A stretch of 64,000 bases of DNA, taken from NCBI RefSeq assembly GCF_001702265.1, contig NZ_MAUE01000015.1:1-64000 (forward strand), read 5' to 3'. This document shows positions 56,870 to 64,000 of this stretch, in pieces. The notes under the pieces are model-generated. The model was not told the origin of the DNA and did no database searches. It saw nothing but the letters and a program-made list of their open reading frames with translations. Both the position numbers and the translations under genes were made by a program. Source of the DNA: Pseudomonas aylmerensis (GTDB lineage: Bacteria; Pseudomonadota; Gammaproteobacteria; Pseudomonadales; Pseudomonadaceae). Position 1 is the stretch's first letter; the number at the start of each line of letters is the position of its first letter.

Positions 56870-57547
56870 TCAGCCCACTTCATTCTGCAAGGACAGCAAG
56901 CCATCAGCACCGCGCTGCACGCGCAGGTGGGCATAGCCGTCAATCCTGGCGTGCTCGGTCACCATGGGCTTGAGGTGCGTCGACGTTACGACCATCACGT
57001 CCGCCCCTGCCGCTTCTCCCGCACAAATCCCCACCGACGCATCTTCAAACACCAGGCAGTCCTGCACCGGCACGCCCAGGCGCTGCGCCCCCAACAGGTA
57101 ACAGGCCGGGTCGGGCTTGCCAATGGCGACGTCTTCGGCCGTGACCAGCACCGCCGGCGGGGCAATCCCGGCCGCTCGCAGCCGACGCAACGCCAGCTCA
57201 CGGGGCGCTGAGGTGACCAGCGCCCATTGATCGCCCGGCAGGCGGTTCAGAAACGCGACCGCGCCGGGGATCGCGACAATGCCATCGACATCATTGATTT
57301 CCGCTTCGGTAATCCACTGCGCCTCTACTTCAGGATCAACCCCCGGCAACGCCTGGCGGGTGATGGTATCGATCGCGCGGGCGCCATGAATGGTGGTCAG
57401 GAACGCCGCCACGTCCAGGCCGTGGCGTTCGGCCCAGGTACTCCACACCCGCTCGGCGGCGGCGATGGAGTTGAGCAGGGTGCCGTCCATATCGAACAGA
57501 AAGGCGCGGTAACGGCGGGCAAATACGGCTGAACCTCGGATGGACAC
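56870..57547 (-). CDS. HAD-superfamily phosphatase (sugar-phosphatase-like)
   Basis: This 225-residue protein has motif I FLFDMDGTLLNS, motif II LVTSAPREL, the IGKPDPACYLLGAQRLG region and motif IV VFEDASVGICAG. The small helical cap and length match YfbT/DOG-type phosphatases of sugar phosphates. It starts at GTG with AGGAAG upstream. The substrate is unproven. Confidence 0.9.
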   Translation of the reverse strand: MSIRGSAVFARRYRAFLFDMDGTLLNSIAAAERVWSTWAERHGLDVAAFLTTIHGARAIDTITRQALPGVDPEVEAQWITEAEINDVDGIVAIPGAVAFLNRLPGDQWALVTSAPRELALRRLRAAGIAPPAVLVTAEDVAIGKPDPACYLLGAQRLGVPVQDCLVFEDASVGICAGEAAGADVMVVTSTHLKPMVTEHARIDGYAHLRVQRGADGLLSLQNEVG

Positions 57548-57640
57548 TGCGTGGCTTCCTCGTGGGCGGTAACAAATAATCGGCCCGATGCAATCTACGG
57601 ATCACCTCGGTGCTTGTAAACGCCGCCAACCCCTCGATCG

Positions 57641-57658
57641 CATTACAGCTTTGTAATG
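57641..57658. promoter_or_regulatory. CusR/CopR-like box upstream of the hydrolase gene
   Basis: CATTACAGCTTTGTAATG has perfect 7-bp arms around four bases. It resembles the CusR box ATGACAANNTTGTCAT. It lies 100 bases upstream of the alpha/beta hydrolase ATG. Confidence 0.6.
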
Positions 57659-57757
57659 AAGCTGTAAGTCTTGTCAGCACCCTCACTTCATACAGTGGCG
57701 GCGTCAGTCACCCACACCGGTTGACGCCACCTTCCCACTGATGAAAAGGGTCACCCC

Positions 57758-58528
57758 ATGAAACCTGCAAGCAAACTCTGCCTGATCGCCGCCAGCCTGC
57801 TGATGCTGGGTACCGGCACCGCCCTGGCCGGCACTGTCGCACCGGTCAAAGCCAACAACGTGGTGCTGGTGCACGGTTCCTGGGCAGATGGCTCGAGCTG
57901 GTCCGAAGTGATCACCCGCCTCCAGGCCGCCGGCCTGCACGTCACCGCCGTGCAAAACCCACTGACATCGGTGGCCGACGATGTCGCCGCCACCAACCGC
58001 GTACTGAATCAACAGGACGGTCCTACCGTGCTGGTCGGCCATTCCTACGCCGGCACCGTGGTAAGCGATGCCGGGGTGAACCCCAACGTCAGCGCCCTGG
58101 TGTACGTGGCGGCCCGCGCCCCGGATGCCAATGAAGACTTTGTCGCGCTTTCCGCCAAGTACCCGACCATGCCGGTGCGGGCCGGTGTGGAAGATCACGA
58201 TGGCTACCTCACGCTGAGCCAGGACGCGTTTCTCAAGTACTTCGCCGCCGACGTGCCGCACGCCAAGGCCATGGAGCTGTACGCCGTGCAGCAACCCATC
58301 ACCAAGAGCCTGTTCAGCGGCCGCACCGTGAACGCCGCCTGGCACACCAAGCCGTCCTGGTACGCGGTGTCGACCCAGGACCAGACCATCAACCCGGACC
58401 TGGAACGGTTCCTCGCCAAGCGCATGAACGCCAGCACGATCGAGCTGCCCTCGAGCCACTTGTCGCTGGTGTCCCACGCCAAGGAAATCACCGACCTGAT
58501 CCTCGAAGCCTCCGGCCGCCAGCCTTGA
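57758..58528 (+). CDS. Secreted alpha/beta hydrolase
   Basis: This 256-residue hydrolase has a signal peptide (ALAGTVAPV follows the cleavage area), the oxyanion region VLVHGSWADGSSWSEVI, the nucleophile elbow LVGHSYAGTVVSD and a late histidine in SSHLSLVSHAKEI. It belongs to the group including salicylate esterase-like enzymes; the substrate is unknown. It is the first of two small genes with a copper-type box, ahead of the two-component system. Confidence 0.9.
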   Translation: MKPASKLCLIAASLLMLGTGTALAGTVAPVKANNVVLVHGSWADGSSWSEVITRLQAAGLHVTAVQNPLTSVADDVAATNRVLNQQDGPTVLVGHSYAGTVVSDAGVNPNVSALVYVAARAPDANEDFVALSAKYPTMPVRAGVEDHDGYLTLSQDAFLKYFAADVPHAKAMELYAVQQPITKSLFSGRTVNAAWHTKPSWYAVSTQDQTINPDLERFLAKRMNASTIELPSSHLSLVSHAKEITDLILEASGRQP

Positions 58529-58535
58529 GCCCTTG

Positions 58536-58553
58536 CATTACAAACTTGTCATG
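58536..58553. promoter_or_regulatory. CusR/CopR-like box upstream of the DUF2790 gene
   Basis: CATTACAAACTTGTCATG matches the CusR core ATGACAANNTTGTCAT with one difference. It shares its left half CATTACA with the site at 57641. It lies 88 bases upstream of the DUF2790 ATG. Confidence 0.65.
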
Positions 58554-58640
58554 AACCTGTTGGTTGGCTGTTCGGAGCGCTTGGTTACCGTGAACCCACT
58601 GCCACGCTCTGGCAGCCAACCTATTAAGAGAGAGATCGCC

Positions 58641-58886
58641 ATGAAACTGTTTATCCTCGGCTTTGCCGCTTTGCTTGCCACTGGCACCGTGTTCGCCGCC
58701 GAACCCGTCATCCACGACAAGACCGGCTTTTTCGTGCACCTGGATGTCGACAAAGTCTTGTCGAGTACCGATACCTACGGCCAATGCGGCATCGTTCCCG
58801 CGCGTCTCGACTACCTGGACCACCAGGGCCGCGAACACGTGCTGGACTACCAGGTACAGGCGATCGGTTGCCCGAGTGACAATTGA
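58641..58886 (+). CDS. Small periplasmic DUF2790 protein
   Basis: This 81-residue protein has a signal peptide (LGFAALLATGTVFAA) and a mature part with two cysteines (YGQCGIV, AIGCPS). DUF2790 proteins of Pseudomonas are often next to metal-responsive two-component systems. It lies 42 bases before the response regulator. Confidence 0.85.
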   Translation: MKLFILGFAALLATGTVFAAEPVIHDKTGFFVHLDVDKVLSSTDTYGQCGIVPARLDYLDHQGREHVLDYQVQAIGCPSDN

Positions 58887-58928
58887 TCGGACTACACTTG
58901 CGCAACGCACAGAAGCAGGGCAACTCCC

Positions 58929-59600
58929 ATGAACATTCTTGTAGTCGAAGACGAACCCAAGGCCGGCAATTACCTGCTTAACGGCCTGCAGGAGCTGGGC
59001 TACTCCGTCAGCCTCGCCCGCGACGGCGTGGACGGTTTGCACCAGGCCCTGGAAACCTCGTTCGACGTGATCGTGCTGGATGTGATGATGCCGAAGATGG
59101 ACGGCTGGGAAGTCCTGCGCCGCTTGCGCAAGGAAGCCGATACGCCGGTGCTTTTTCTGACGGCCCGCGACGATATCGCCGACCGCATCAAAGGCCTGGA
59201 ACTCGGCGCCGATGATTACCTGATCAAGCCCTTCTCCTTCGCCGAACTGGTGGCGCGCCTGCGCACCCTGACCCGCCGTGGCCCGAGTCGGGAAGAAGAA
59301 CAACTGCAGGTCGCCGACCTGCAGATCGATGTGCTGAAACGCCGCGTGACCCGCGCCGGCACACGCATCACCCTGACCAACAAAGAGTTTGCCCTGCTGC
59401 ATTTGTTTGCCACTCACCAGGATCAGGTGTTGTCGCGCTCGCTGATTGCCTCGCGGGTGTGGGACATGAACTTCGACAGCGACACCAACGTGGTGGACGT
59501 GGCCGTGCGGCGCCTGCGCCTGAAAATCGACGACCCGTTCCAGCTCAAGTTGATCCACAGCGTGCGGGGCATCGGCTACCGCTTCGATACCCAACCATGA
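58929..59600 (+). CDS. Heavy-metal-type response regulator (CopR/CusR-like)
   Basis: This 223-residue OmpR-family regulator has the phospho-acceptor in [14 protein letters not shown], the receiver end [17 protein letters not shown] and the winged helix [15 protein letters not shown]. It overlaps the sensor by four bases. The boxes at 57641 and 58536 fit its expected sites. Confidence 0.93.
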   Translation: MNILVVEDEPKAGNYLLNGLQELGYSVSLARDGVDGLHQALETSFDVIVLDVMMPKMDGWEVLRRLRKEADTPVLFLTARDDIADRIKGLELGADDYLIKPFSFAELVARLRTLTRRGPSREEEQLQVADLQIDVLKRRVTRAGTRITLTNKEFALLHLFATHQDQVLSRSLIASRVWDMNFDSDTNVVDVAVRRLRLKIDDPFQLKLIHSVRGIGYRFDTQP

Positions 59601-60997
59601 CCCGCCGTCGCCATTATTCACTGACCCTGCGGCTGGCGGTGATTTTCGCCCTGCTGGCCTTCGCGCTGCTGGCCACGCTGGGCGTTGCGCTGTACCGCGA
59701 ACTGGAGCGTGAGTTGATCAAGCGTGACGACGCTGCGCTGATCTATCGCACCGATCAGTTACGCAACCTGCTCAACGACAGCAATACGCTGGATCTGATC
59801 AAGACCAAGCCGGAGCTGTTCCAGAACATGCTGGGCAACAGCGAGTCAGTGCTGAGCATTGCGGCGCCGGGGCAGAAGCCCTTGCTGCTGGTCAACCCGG
59901 GCAATATCGAGATGCCGGTGGTGCCGGCCGTTGCCAAAGACCACGCGCTGGGCCTTGCCGATGTGCACCATCTGCCTGGGGTCAACGACGTCCCCTTCGC
60001 CGCCGTGGCGGCGTCGATCGATTCCGGGGACCTGGGCAGCCTGCAAGTCACCACCGGACGCTTGATGACCGAACGCACCGCCATGCTCGCCAGCTATCGC
60101 CTGAGCGTGTTTATCCTGGCAAGCATTGCCGCGATCATCCTTGCCCTGGTCGGGTACTTGCTGGTGCACCGTGGCCTGCTGCCGTTGCGACGCCTGGCCC
60201 GGCATGCCCAAGGCATCGGCGTCGGCAACCTGGCCGAGCGCCTCGACAGCCACGGCGCGCCAAAAGAGTTGCTGCCGATGATCGACGCGTTCAACACCAT
60301 GCTCGAACGCCTGGCCAGAGGGTTTGTGCAACTGGGCCAGGTGTCCACAGACATGGCCCACGAACTGCGTACGCCGATCAACAACCTGCTGGGCGAAACC
60401 CAGGTCGCGCTGCAACAGAGCCGCAGCATCGAGAGTTATCAACAGTTGCTGGCGTCCAACGTCGAAGAGCTTGAACGCCTGGCGCGGATGCTCGACAACA
60501 TGTTGTTCCTCGCCCGCACTGATCCGGCCAGCGCCCTGCGCCAACGCCAGGAACTCAGTGCAGCGGATGAAGTGGAACGTATCGCCGATTACTTCGAAGG
60601 CCTGGCCAGTGACGTGGAGGTCAGCATTCGTGCCGAAGGTGAAGGCGTGATCTGGGCTGAACCGATGCTACTGCGCCGGGCCCTGGCGAACCTGTGCGCC
60701 AACGCGATCAAATATGGCGCGCCGCGTTCCGAGCTGCTGATCCAGGCGGTGCCACAGGCCGAAGGCATCACCCTGAGGGTCAGCAACCAGGGTGAAACCA
60801 TTGCTGCCGAGCACCTGCCACGGCTGTTCGAGCGCTTTTACCGGGTGGATGAATCGCGCGAGCGCTCGGCCCAGTCCAATGGCCTGGGCCTGTCGATTGT
60901 GGCGACCATCATGCAGTTGCATAACGGTCGATACAGCGTGAGCAGCGAGGCAGGACTGACGTGTTTTGAGTTGTTTTTTCCGAGGCGGGACGACTGA
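59597..60997 (+). CDS. Heavy-metal-type sensor histidine kinase (CopS/CusS-like)
   Basis: This 466-residue kinase has two transmembrane helices around a periplasmic domain ([42 protein letters not shown]), a HAMP domain, the H-box [12 protein letters not shown], the N-box [11 protein letters not shown] and the [19 protein letters not shown] motif. The start ATG overlaps the regulator stop. Confidence 0.93.
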   Translation: MTRRRHYSLTLRLAVIFALLAFALLATLGVALYRELERELIKRDDAALIYRTDQLRNLLNDSNTLDLIKTKPELFQNMLGNSESVLSIAAPGQKPLLLVNPGNIEMPVVPAVAKDHALGLADVHHLPGVNDVPFAAVAASIDSGDLGSLQVTTGRLMTERTAMLASYRLSVFILASIAAIILALVGYLLVHRGLLPLRRLARHAQGIGVGNLAERLDSHGAPKELLPMIDAFNTMLERLARGFVQLGQVSTDMAHELRTPINNLLGETQVALQQSRSIESYQQLLASNVEELERLARMLDNMLFLARTDPASALRQRQELSAADEVERIADYFEGLASDVEVSIRAEGEGVIWAEPMLLRRALANLCANAIKYGAPRSELLIQAVPQAEGITLRVSNQGETIAAEHLPRLFERFYRVDESRERSAQSNGLGLSIVATIMQLHNGRYSVSSEAGLTCFELFFPRRDD

Positions 60998-61116
60998 ATC
61001 GCGCGCCCCAGGCGCCTGGTGTTATTTTGCAAAAATTTGGCTGTCACCCCTGGCCGGAGTTCCCACTATTCTTTTCCCCAAAGCGCGTGCTCAGTATTGG
61101 AAACAGGTGAAGTGCA

Positions 61117-61434
61117 GTGGAAAGGAAACACTATCGATTCGGCGGGACAAGCTCGCTGAACACCCCACCTCAAGGCAGAGGTGGCGGCGGTAACGACGGA
61201 GGTTCAGGCATGGAAAAACGATTGGGTCTACTGGAAAAGGGGCTGGCTGAAATGAAAGAAAGGCTGATCACCGTTTCGAGCAGGGCAGACTCCCTGGAAA
61301 AGCACTTCGCGACCAAGGCCGACCTTACGACCACCGAGGTGAATCTCATCAAATGGTACGTGGCCACCGCCTTCGCAATGACTGGCCTGGCGTGCGCCAT
61401 CACCTTCGGGCTCACCCGCCTGTTTGCTACCTGA
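61117..61434 (+). CDS. Small coiled-coil protein with a C-terminal membrane helix
   Basis: This 105-residue protein starts at GTG, with a glycine-rich N-terminus (GRGGGGNDGGSG), a coiled coil (EKRLGLLEKGLAEMKERLITV, RADSLEKHFATKADL) and one transmembrane helix (WYVATAFAMTGLACAITFGL). It may anchor a complex to the membrane. Similar small proteins occur near phage genes, but no phage genes are here. Confidence 0.7.
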   Translation: MERKHYRFGGTSSLNTPPQGRGGGGNDGGSGMEKRLGLLEKGLAEMKERLITVSSRADSLEKHFATKADLTTTEVNLIKWYVATAFAMTGLACAITFGLTRLFAT

Positions 61435-61450
61435 CGATGACCCGCGCAGG

Positions 61451-62092
61451 TCAGCTGACCTGCCCGCCCGTTTCCGTCACATCCACTGATGTATGCCAAG
61501 CGGCCAGCAACGCCACCCGGAGTCCCTCGACCTGCGTCTCCAGTGCCATTGACGCGGTGCCCGAAGCCAGCACTTGTTCGGGCAGATATGGCACGTGGAT
61601 AAACCCACTGCGCACGGCGCTAGCAGCCAGTGCATGCTGCAATAGGTAAAACACCTGGTTACACACGAAGGTACCGGCCGTGTGCGACACCGTCGCCGCA
61701 ATCTCCGCTTCGCGCACCGCCTTGACCATCGCCTTGATCGGCAGCGTGGTGAAGTAGGCTGCGGGGCCGTCAGCCACCACGGCGGCATCAATCGGCTGCT
61801 CGCCGAGGTTATCGGGAATACGCGCGTCATTCAGGTTGATCGCCACCCGCTCCATGGAAATAGCACTGCGCCCCGGCCCCAGCCCCGTGGCGATCACCAT
61901 CGCCGGCTGCAATTGGTCGATCAACTGGATCAGGCACTCACCCGCCGTGGCAAACGCACACGGCAGCCGACGCGCAACAACCTGCACATCGGCGCCCAGT
62001 TGCCAGCCATCCAGCAGGCGTACCACTTCCCAGGACGGGTTTATCGGGTCTTGATCAAAGGGCTCGAAACCCGTCAACAATAGGGTCTGCAT
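61451..62092 (-). CDS. pcp: Pyrrolidone-carboxylate peptidase
   Basis: This 213-residue cysteine peptidase removes N-terminal pyroglutamate. LLLTGFEPFDQDPINPSWEV, GLGPGRSAISMERVAINL and GTFVCNQVFYLLQHAL (with the catalytic cysteine) are typical. The ATG at 62092 follows GAGG; a GTG one codon earlier is possible. It follows the DUF979 stop by seven bases. Confidence 0.95.
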   Translation of the reverse strand: MQTLLLTGFEPFDQDPINPSWEVVRLLDGWQLGADVQVVARRLPCAFATAGECLIQLIDQLQPAMVIATGLGPGRSAISMERVAINLNDARIPDNLGEQPIDAAVVADGPAAYFTTLPIKAMVKAVREAEIAATVSHTAGTFVCNQVFYLLQHALAASAVRSGFIHVPYLPEQVLASGTASMALETQVEGLRVALLAAWHTSVDVTETGGQVS

Positions 62093-62099
62093 CACGGCC

Positions 62100-63050
62100 T
62101 CACATCAACAGGTAAAGCAGGACAATATTGACCACCAGCATCATCAGCGCGGTCGGCAGCTGGGCCTTGATCACCGCGTTTTTGTCGGGCAACTCCAGCA
62201 GTGCTGCCGGCACGATATTGAAGTTGGCCGCCATCGGTGTCATCAACGTACCGCAGTAACCCGAGAACATGCCAATCGCGGCCATCACTGCGGGGTTGCC
62301 GCCGTAGATCCCCACCAGCACCGGCACGCCGACGCCGCCGGTCATCACCGGGAATGCCGCGAAGCCGTTCCCCATGATCACCGTGAACAGTGCCATGCCC
62401 AGCACATACACCATGACTGCCACCAGCTTGAAATCCAGGTTGATGTAGGTGGTGGTGACATGCGCGACGGCCGTACCGACTCCGGCTTCATTGAACAACA
62501 GCCCCAGCATCGCCAGCATTTGCGGTAGCACCATGGCCCAGCCCAGGGCCTCGGTCAGGCGCCGCGATTCGCGCAAGGCCTGCACCGGGGTGTCGCGGGT
62601 CAGCCAGCACGCCAGGCCGAGGGCGATCAGGCACCCGATGCCGAGGGAAACGAAGGTGGTGTTTTTCGGGTCCAGCAGCGGTACGCCGCCGATCTCGGTG
62701 TGCTTGAGTAATACCGAGCCGATCACCGTCGTCAGGGGAATCGCCAACGCCGGGATAAACAGTTTGTGCCCCAGGCGACCGGCGCTGGCGCGGGACGCCT
62801 TGTCATGCAGCTCGGCGTGCGTGCCACGGCCGACGCCACCCAGCCCGGCAATCAACGCCATGACCACCACGCCCACACCAATGACCACCGAGGGCAGGCG
62901 CTCGCCCACCAGGAACGGAACCGCGAACAGCAACCAGAACAAGGCGCTGGACCAGCGCTTGGGGTGGGTCCGATCCATCAGGATCATGCCCGCAGTGATC
63001 AGCAGCAGCACTCCGGCGAGCCAGTACAGGTATTGAATCGAGATGATCAT
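62100..63050 (-). CDS. DUF979 membrane protein
   Basis: This 316-residue polytopic membrane protein has about eight hydrophobic segments and GYCGTLMTPMAANFNIVPAALL near the end. The DUF969-DUF979-pcp gene set suggests a transporter for pyroglutamate or related compounds; this is inference. It overlaps DUF969 by four bases. Confidence 0.9.
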   Translation of the reverse strand: MIISIQYLYWLAGVLLLITAGMILMDRTHPKRWSSALFWLLFAVPFLVGERLPSVVIGVGVVVMALIAGLGGVGRGTHAELHDKASRASAGRLGHKLFIPALAIPLTTVIGSVLLKHTEIGGVPLLDPKNTTFVSLGIGCLIALGLACWLTRDTPVQALRESRRLTEALGWAMVLPQMLAMLGLLFNEAGVGTAVAHVTTTYINLDFKLVAVMVYVLGMALFTVIMGNGFAAFPVMTGGVGVPVLVGIYGGNPAVMAAIGMFSGYCGTLMTPMAANFNIVPAALLELPDKNAVIKAQLPTALMMLVVNIVLLYLLM

Positions 63051-63763
63051 TGCGCGGCCTCCACGGCAGTGGCCACCGGCGTCATCTCACGGGTCAGCCG
63101 CCGGTCGAACCGATGCAGGCGAATCGCGTGAATGATAAACGCGCAGATCGCCGTCGGGATGCCCCACACCGCGATGTGCAGCGGCTCGACATCAATCCCC
63201 GAGCCCAGCAGGAAGGTGTGCATCAGCGCAATCGCACCAAAGGCGACGAAGATGTCCTCACCGAAAAACAGGCCGACGTTGTCCGTCGCAGCGCACATGG
63301 CCAGCACCTTGTGGCGCAACTTGTCCGGCAACTTGCCGTAGCGTTTTTCCGCTGCGCCCTCTGCCATCGGCGCCAGCAGTGGGCGCACCATCTGCGGGTG
63401 TCCGCCGAGGCTGGTCAAGCCCATGGCGGCCGTGGATTCACGCACAAACAGGTAGATGATCAACAGGCGCCCTACCGTGGCGCGCTCGAACCGCGCGATC
63501 CAGTTCTGCGCGTGCAGGCGCAACCCATGGCGCTCCAGCAAGCCGATAACCGCCAGCGGCAATAACAGAATCAATTGCAGGGCACGGGTCTGAAGGAAAC
63601 CGTCGCCCATGGTCGCGAGGATTTTTTCCAGCGGGAAGTGGGCGGCAAGCCCGGTGGCGATGGCGGCGGCGGTCACCACCAACAGCGGATTGAAGCGCAA
63701 GACAAAGCCAACCACGATCACAAGTACGCCGATCAACGGCCATAAGTTCACAACAGTTTGCAT
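63047..63763 (-). CDS. DUF969 membrane protein
   Basis: This 238-residue membrane protein has hydrophobic segments (WPLIGVLVIVVGFVL, LILLLPLAVIGLL, ALMHTFLLGSGIDVEPLHIA) and FVRESTAAMGLTSLGGHPQMV. It is the first gene of the operon. The upstream 237 bases (63764-64000) hold no gene with support and should contain the promoter. Confidence 0.9.
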   Translation of the reverse strand: MQTVVNLWPLIGVLVIVVGFVLRFNPLLVVTAAAIATGLAAHFPLEKILATMGDGFLQTRALQLILLLPLAVIGLLERHGLRLHAQNWIARFERATVGRLLIIYLFVRESTAAMGLTSLGGHPQMVRPLLAPMAEGAAEKRYGKLPDKLRHKVLAMCAATDNVGLFFGEDIFVAFGAIALMHTFLLGSGIDVEPLHIAVWGIPTAICAFIIHAIRLHRFDRRLTREMTPVATAVEAAQ

Positions 63764-64000
63764 GGCGGTGAGGTCCTTTAATGCGCGCTGCGGCGCCGTT
63801 ACAGCAGGATGTGAACAAAGGGTTCACAGCAGGAAGTGGCGTGCAGTCGGCTCGGTTTTTTATTGTTGACCCGGAAGGTCGAGCGTCAGTGGCGGCAACT
63901 TTGCTGCCTGGGGGCGGGAGGTGTCCAACAAGAAAAATTGTTGCTGCAAACCAATAAATTTTGTCGGGGTTTGCTGCGCACACGTAACAAGATGTGGACA

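Noticed and set aside
63438..63983. 181-codon minus-strand frame over the DUF969 start
   Set aside because: It overlaps the start of DUF969 in another frame and shows no domain.

Overview
This window reads as a chromosomal segment of a Pseudomonas of the fluorescens group. The codon usage is GC-rich. The order thrS-infC-rpmI-rplT-pheS-pheT-ihfA-merR-tRNA-Pro, an RsmE-type CsrA, a DUF1654 protein, REP/REPIN elements and an AauR-type ansB promoter all point that way. This is inferred from the sequence alone.

Left part (1-33.6 kb), accessory in character. An IS3-family element (1-1244) sits in a REP-like sequence. A minus-strand operon (1576-10083) encodes a TonB-dependent receptor, an amino-acid-type ABC importer, an FAD amine oxidase, a RidA deaminase and an NtaA/SnaA-type flavin monooxygenase. 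It lies between two inverted copies of a structured repeat. Next comes an eleven-gene type II secretion cluster (gspE to gspD, 10884-20477) in Xps-like order, with a lipoprotein secretin. A LacI-family repressor (20742-21782) faces a second receptor/monooxygenase/SsuA-like binding-protein operon (21992-26438), with a perfect operator in the gap. After a tandem REPIN array follow a FecBCDE-like siderophore ABC importer (26901-30571), an 18-bp minisatellite fused to a 44-bp perfect inverted repeat, and a siderophore receptor with an STN domain (31140-33545).

Middle part (33.8-45.4 kb). It holds a frameshifted LPS-type gene, a cytochrome b561, tRNA-Pro(GGG) and the conserved translation cluster on the minus strand. 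A hairpin just upstream of the thrS ribosome-binding site copies a tRNA-Thr anticodon arm. Small genes follow: a secreted cysteine protein, a cold-shock protein, an I78-type inhibitor lipoprotein and two proteins of unknown function.

Right part (45.4-64 kb). A ribose operon, rbsBACRKD, ends in a periplasmic nucleoside hydrolase, so nucleosides can be split, imported and phosphorylated by one unit under an RbsR operator. ansB lies beyond an AauR/IHF/sigma-54 promoter array. DUF1654, endonuclease I, a SPOR-like lipoprotein, rsmE, small proteins and a HAD phosphatase come next. A copper-type two-component system follows a secreted hydrolase and a DUF2790 protein, each preceded by a CusR-like box. 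A pcp-DUF979-DUF969 operon closes the window.

The best candidates for undescribed biology are the two receptor-plus-monooxygenase modules around the secretion system, the thrS tRNA mimic, the covarying repeat pair, and the minisatellite/hairpin composite.
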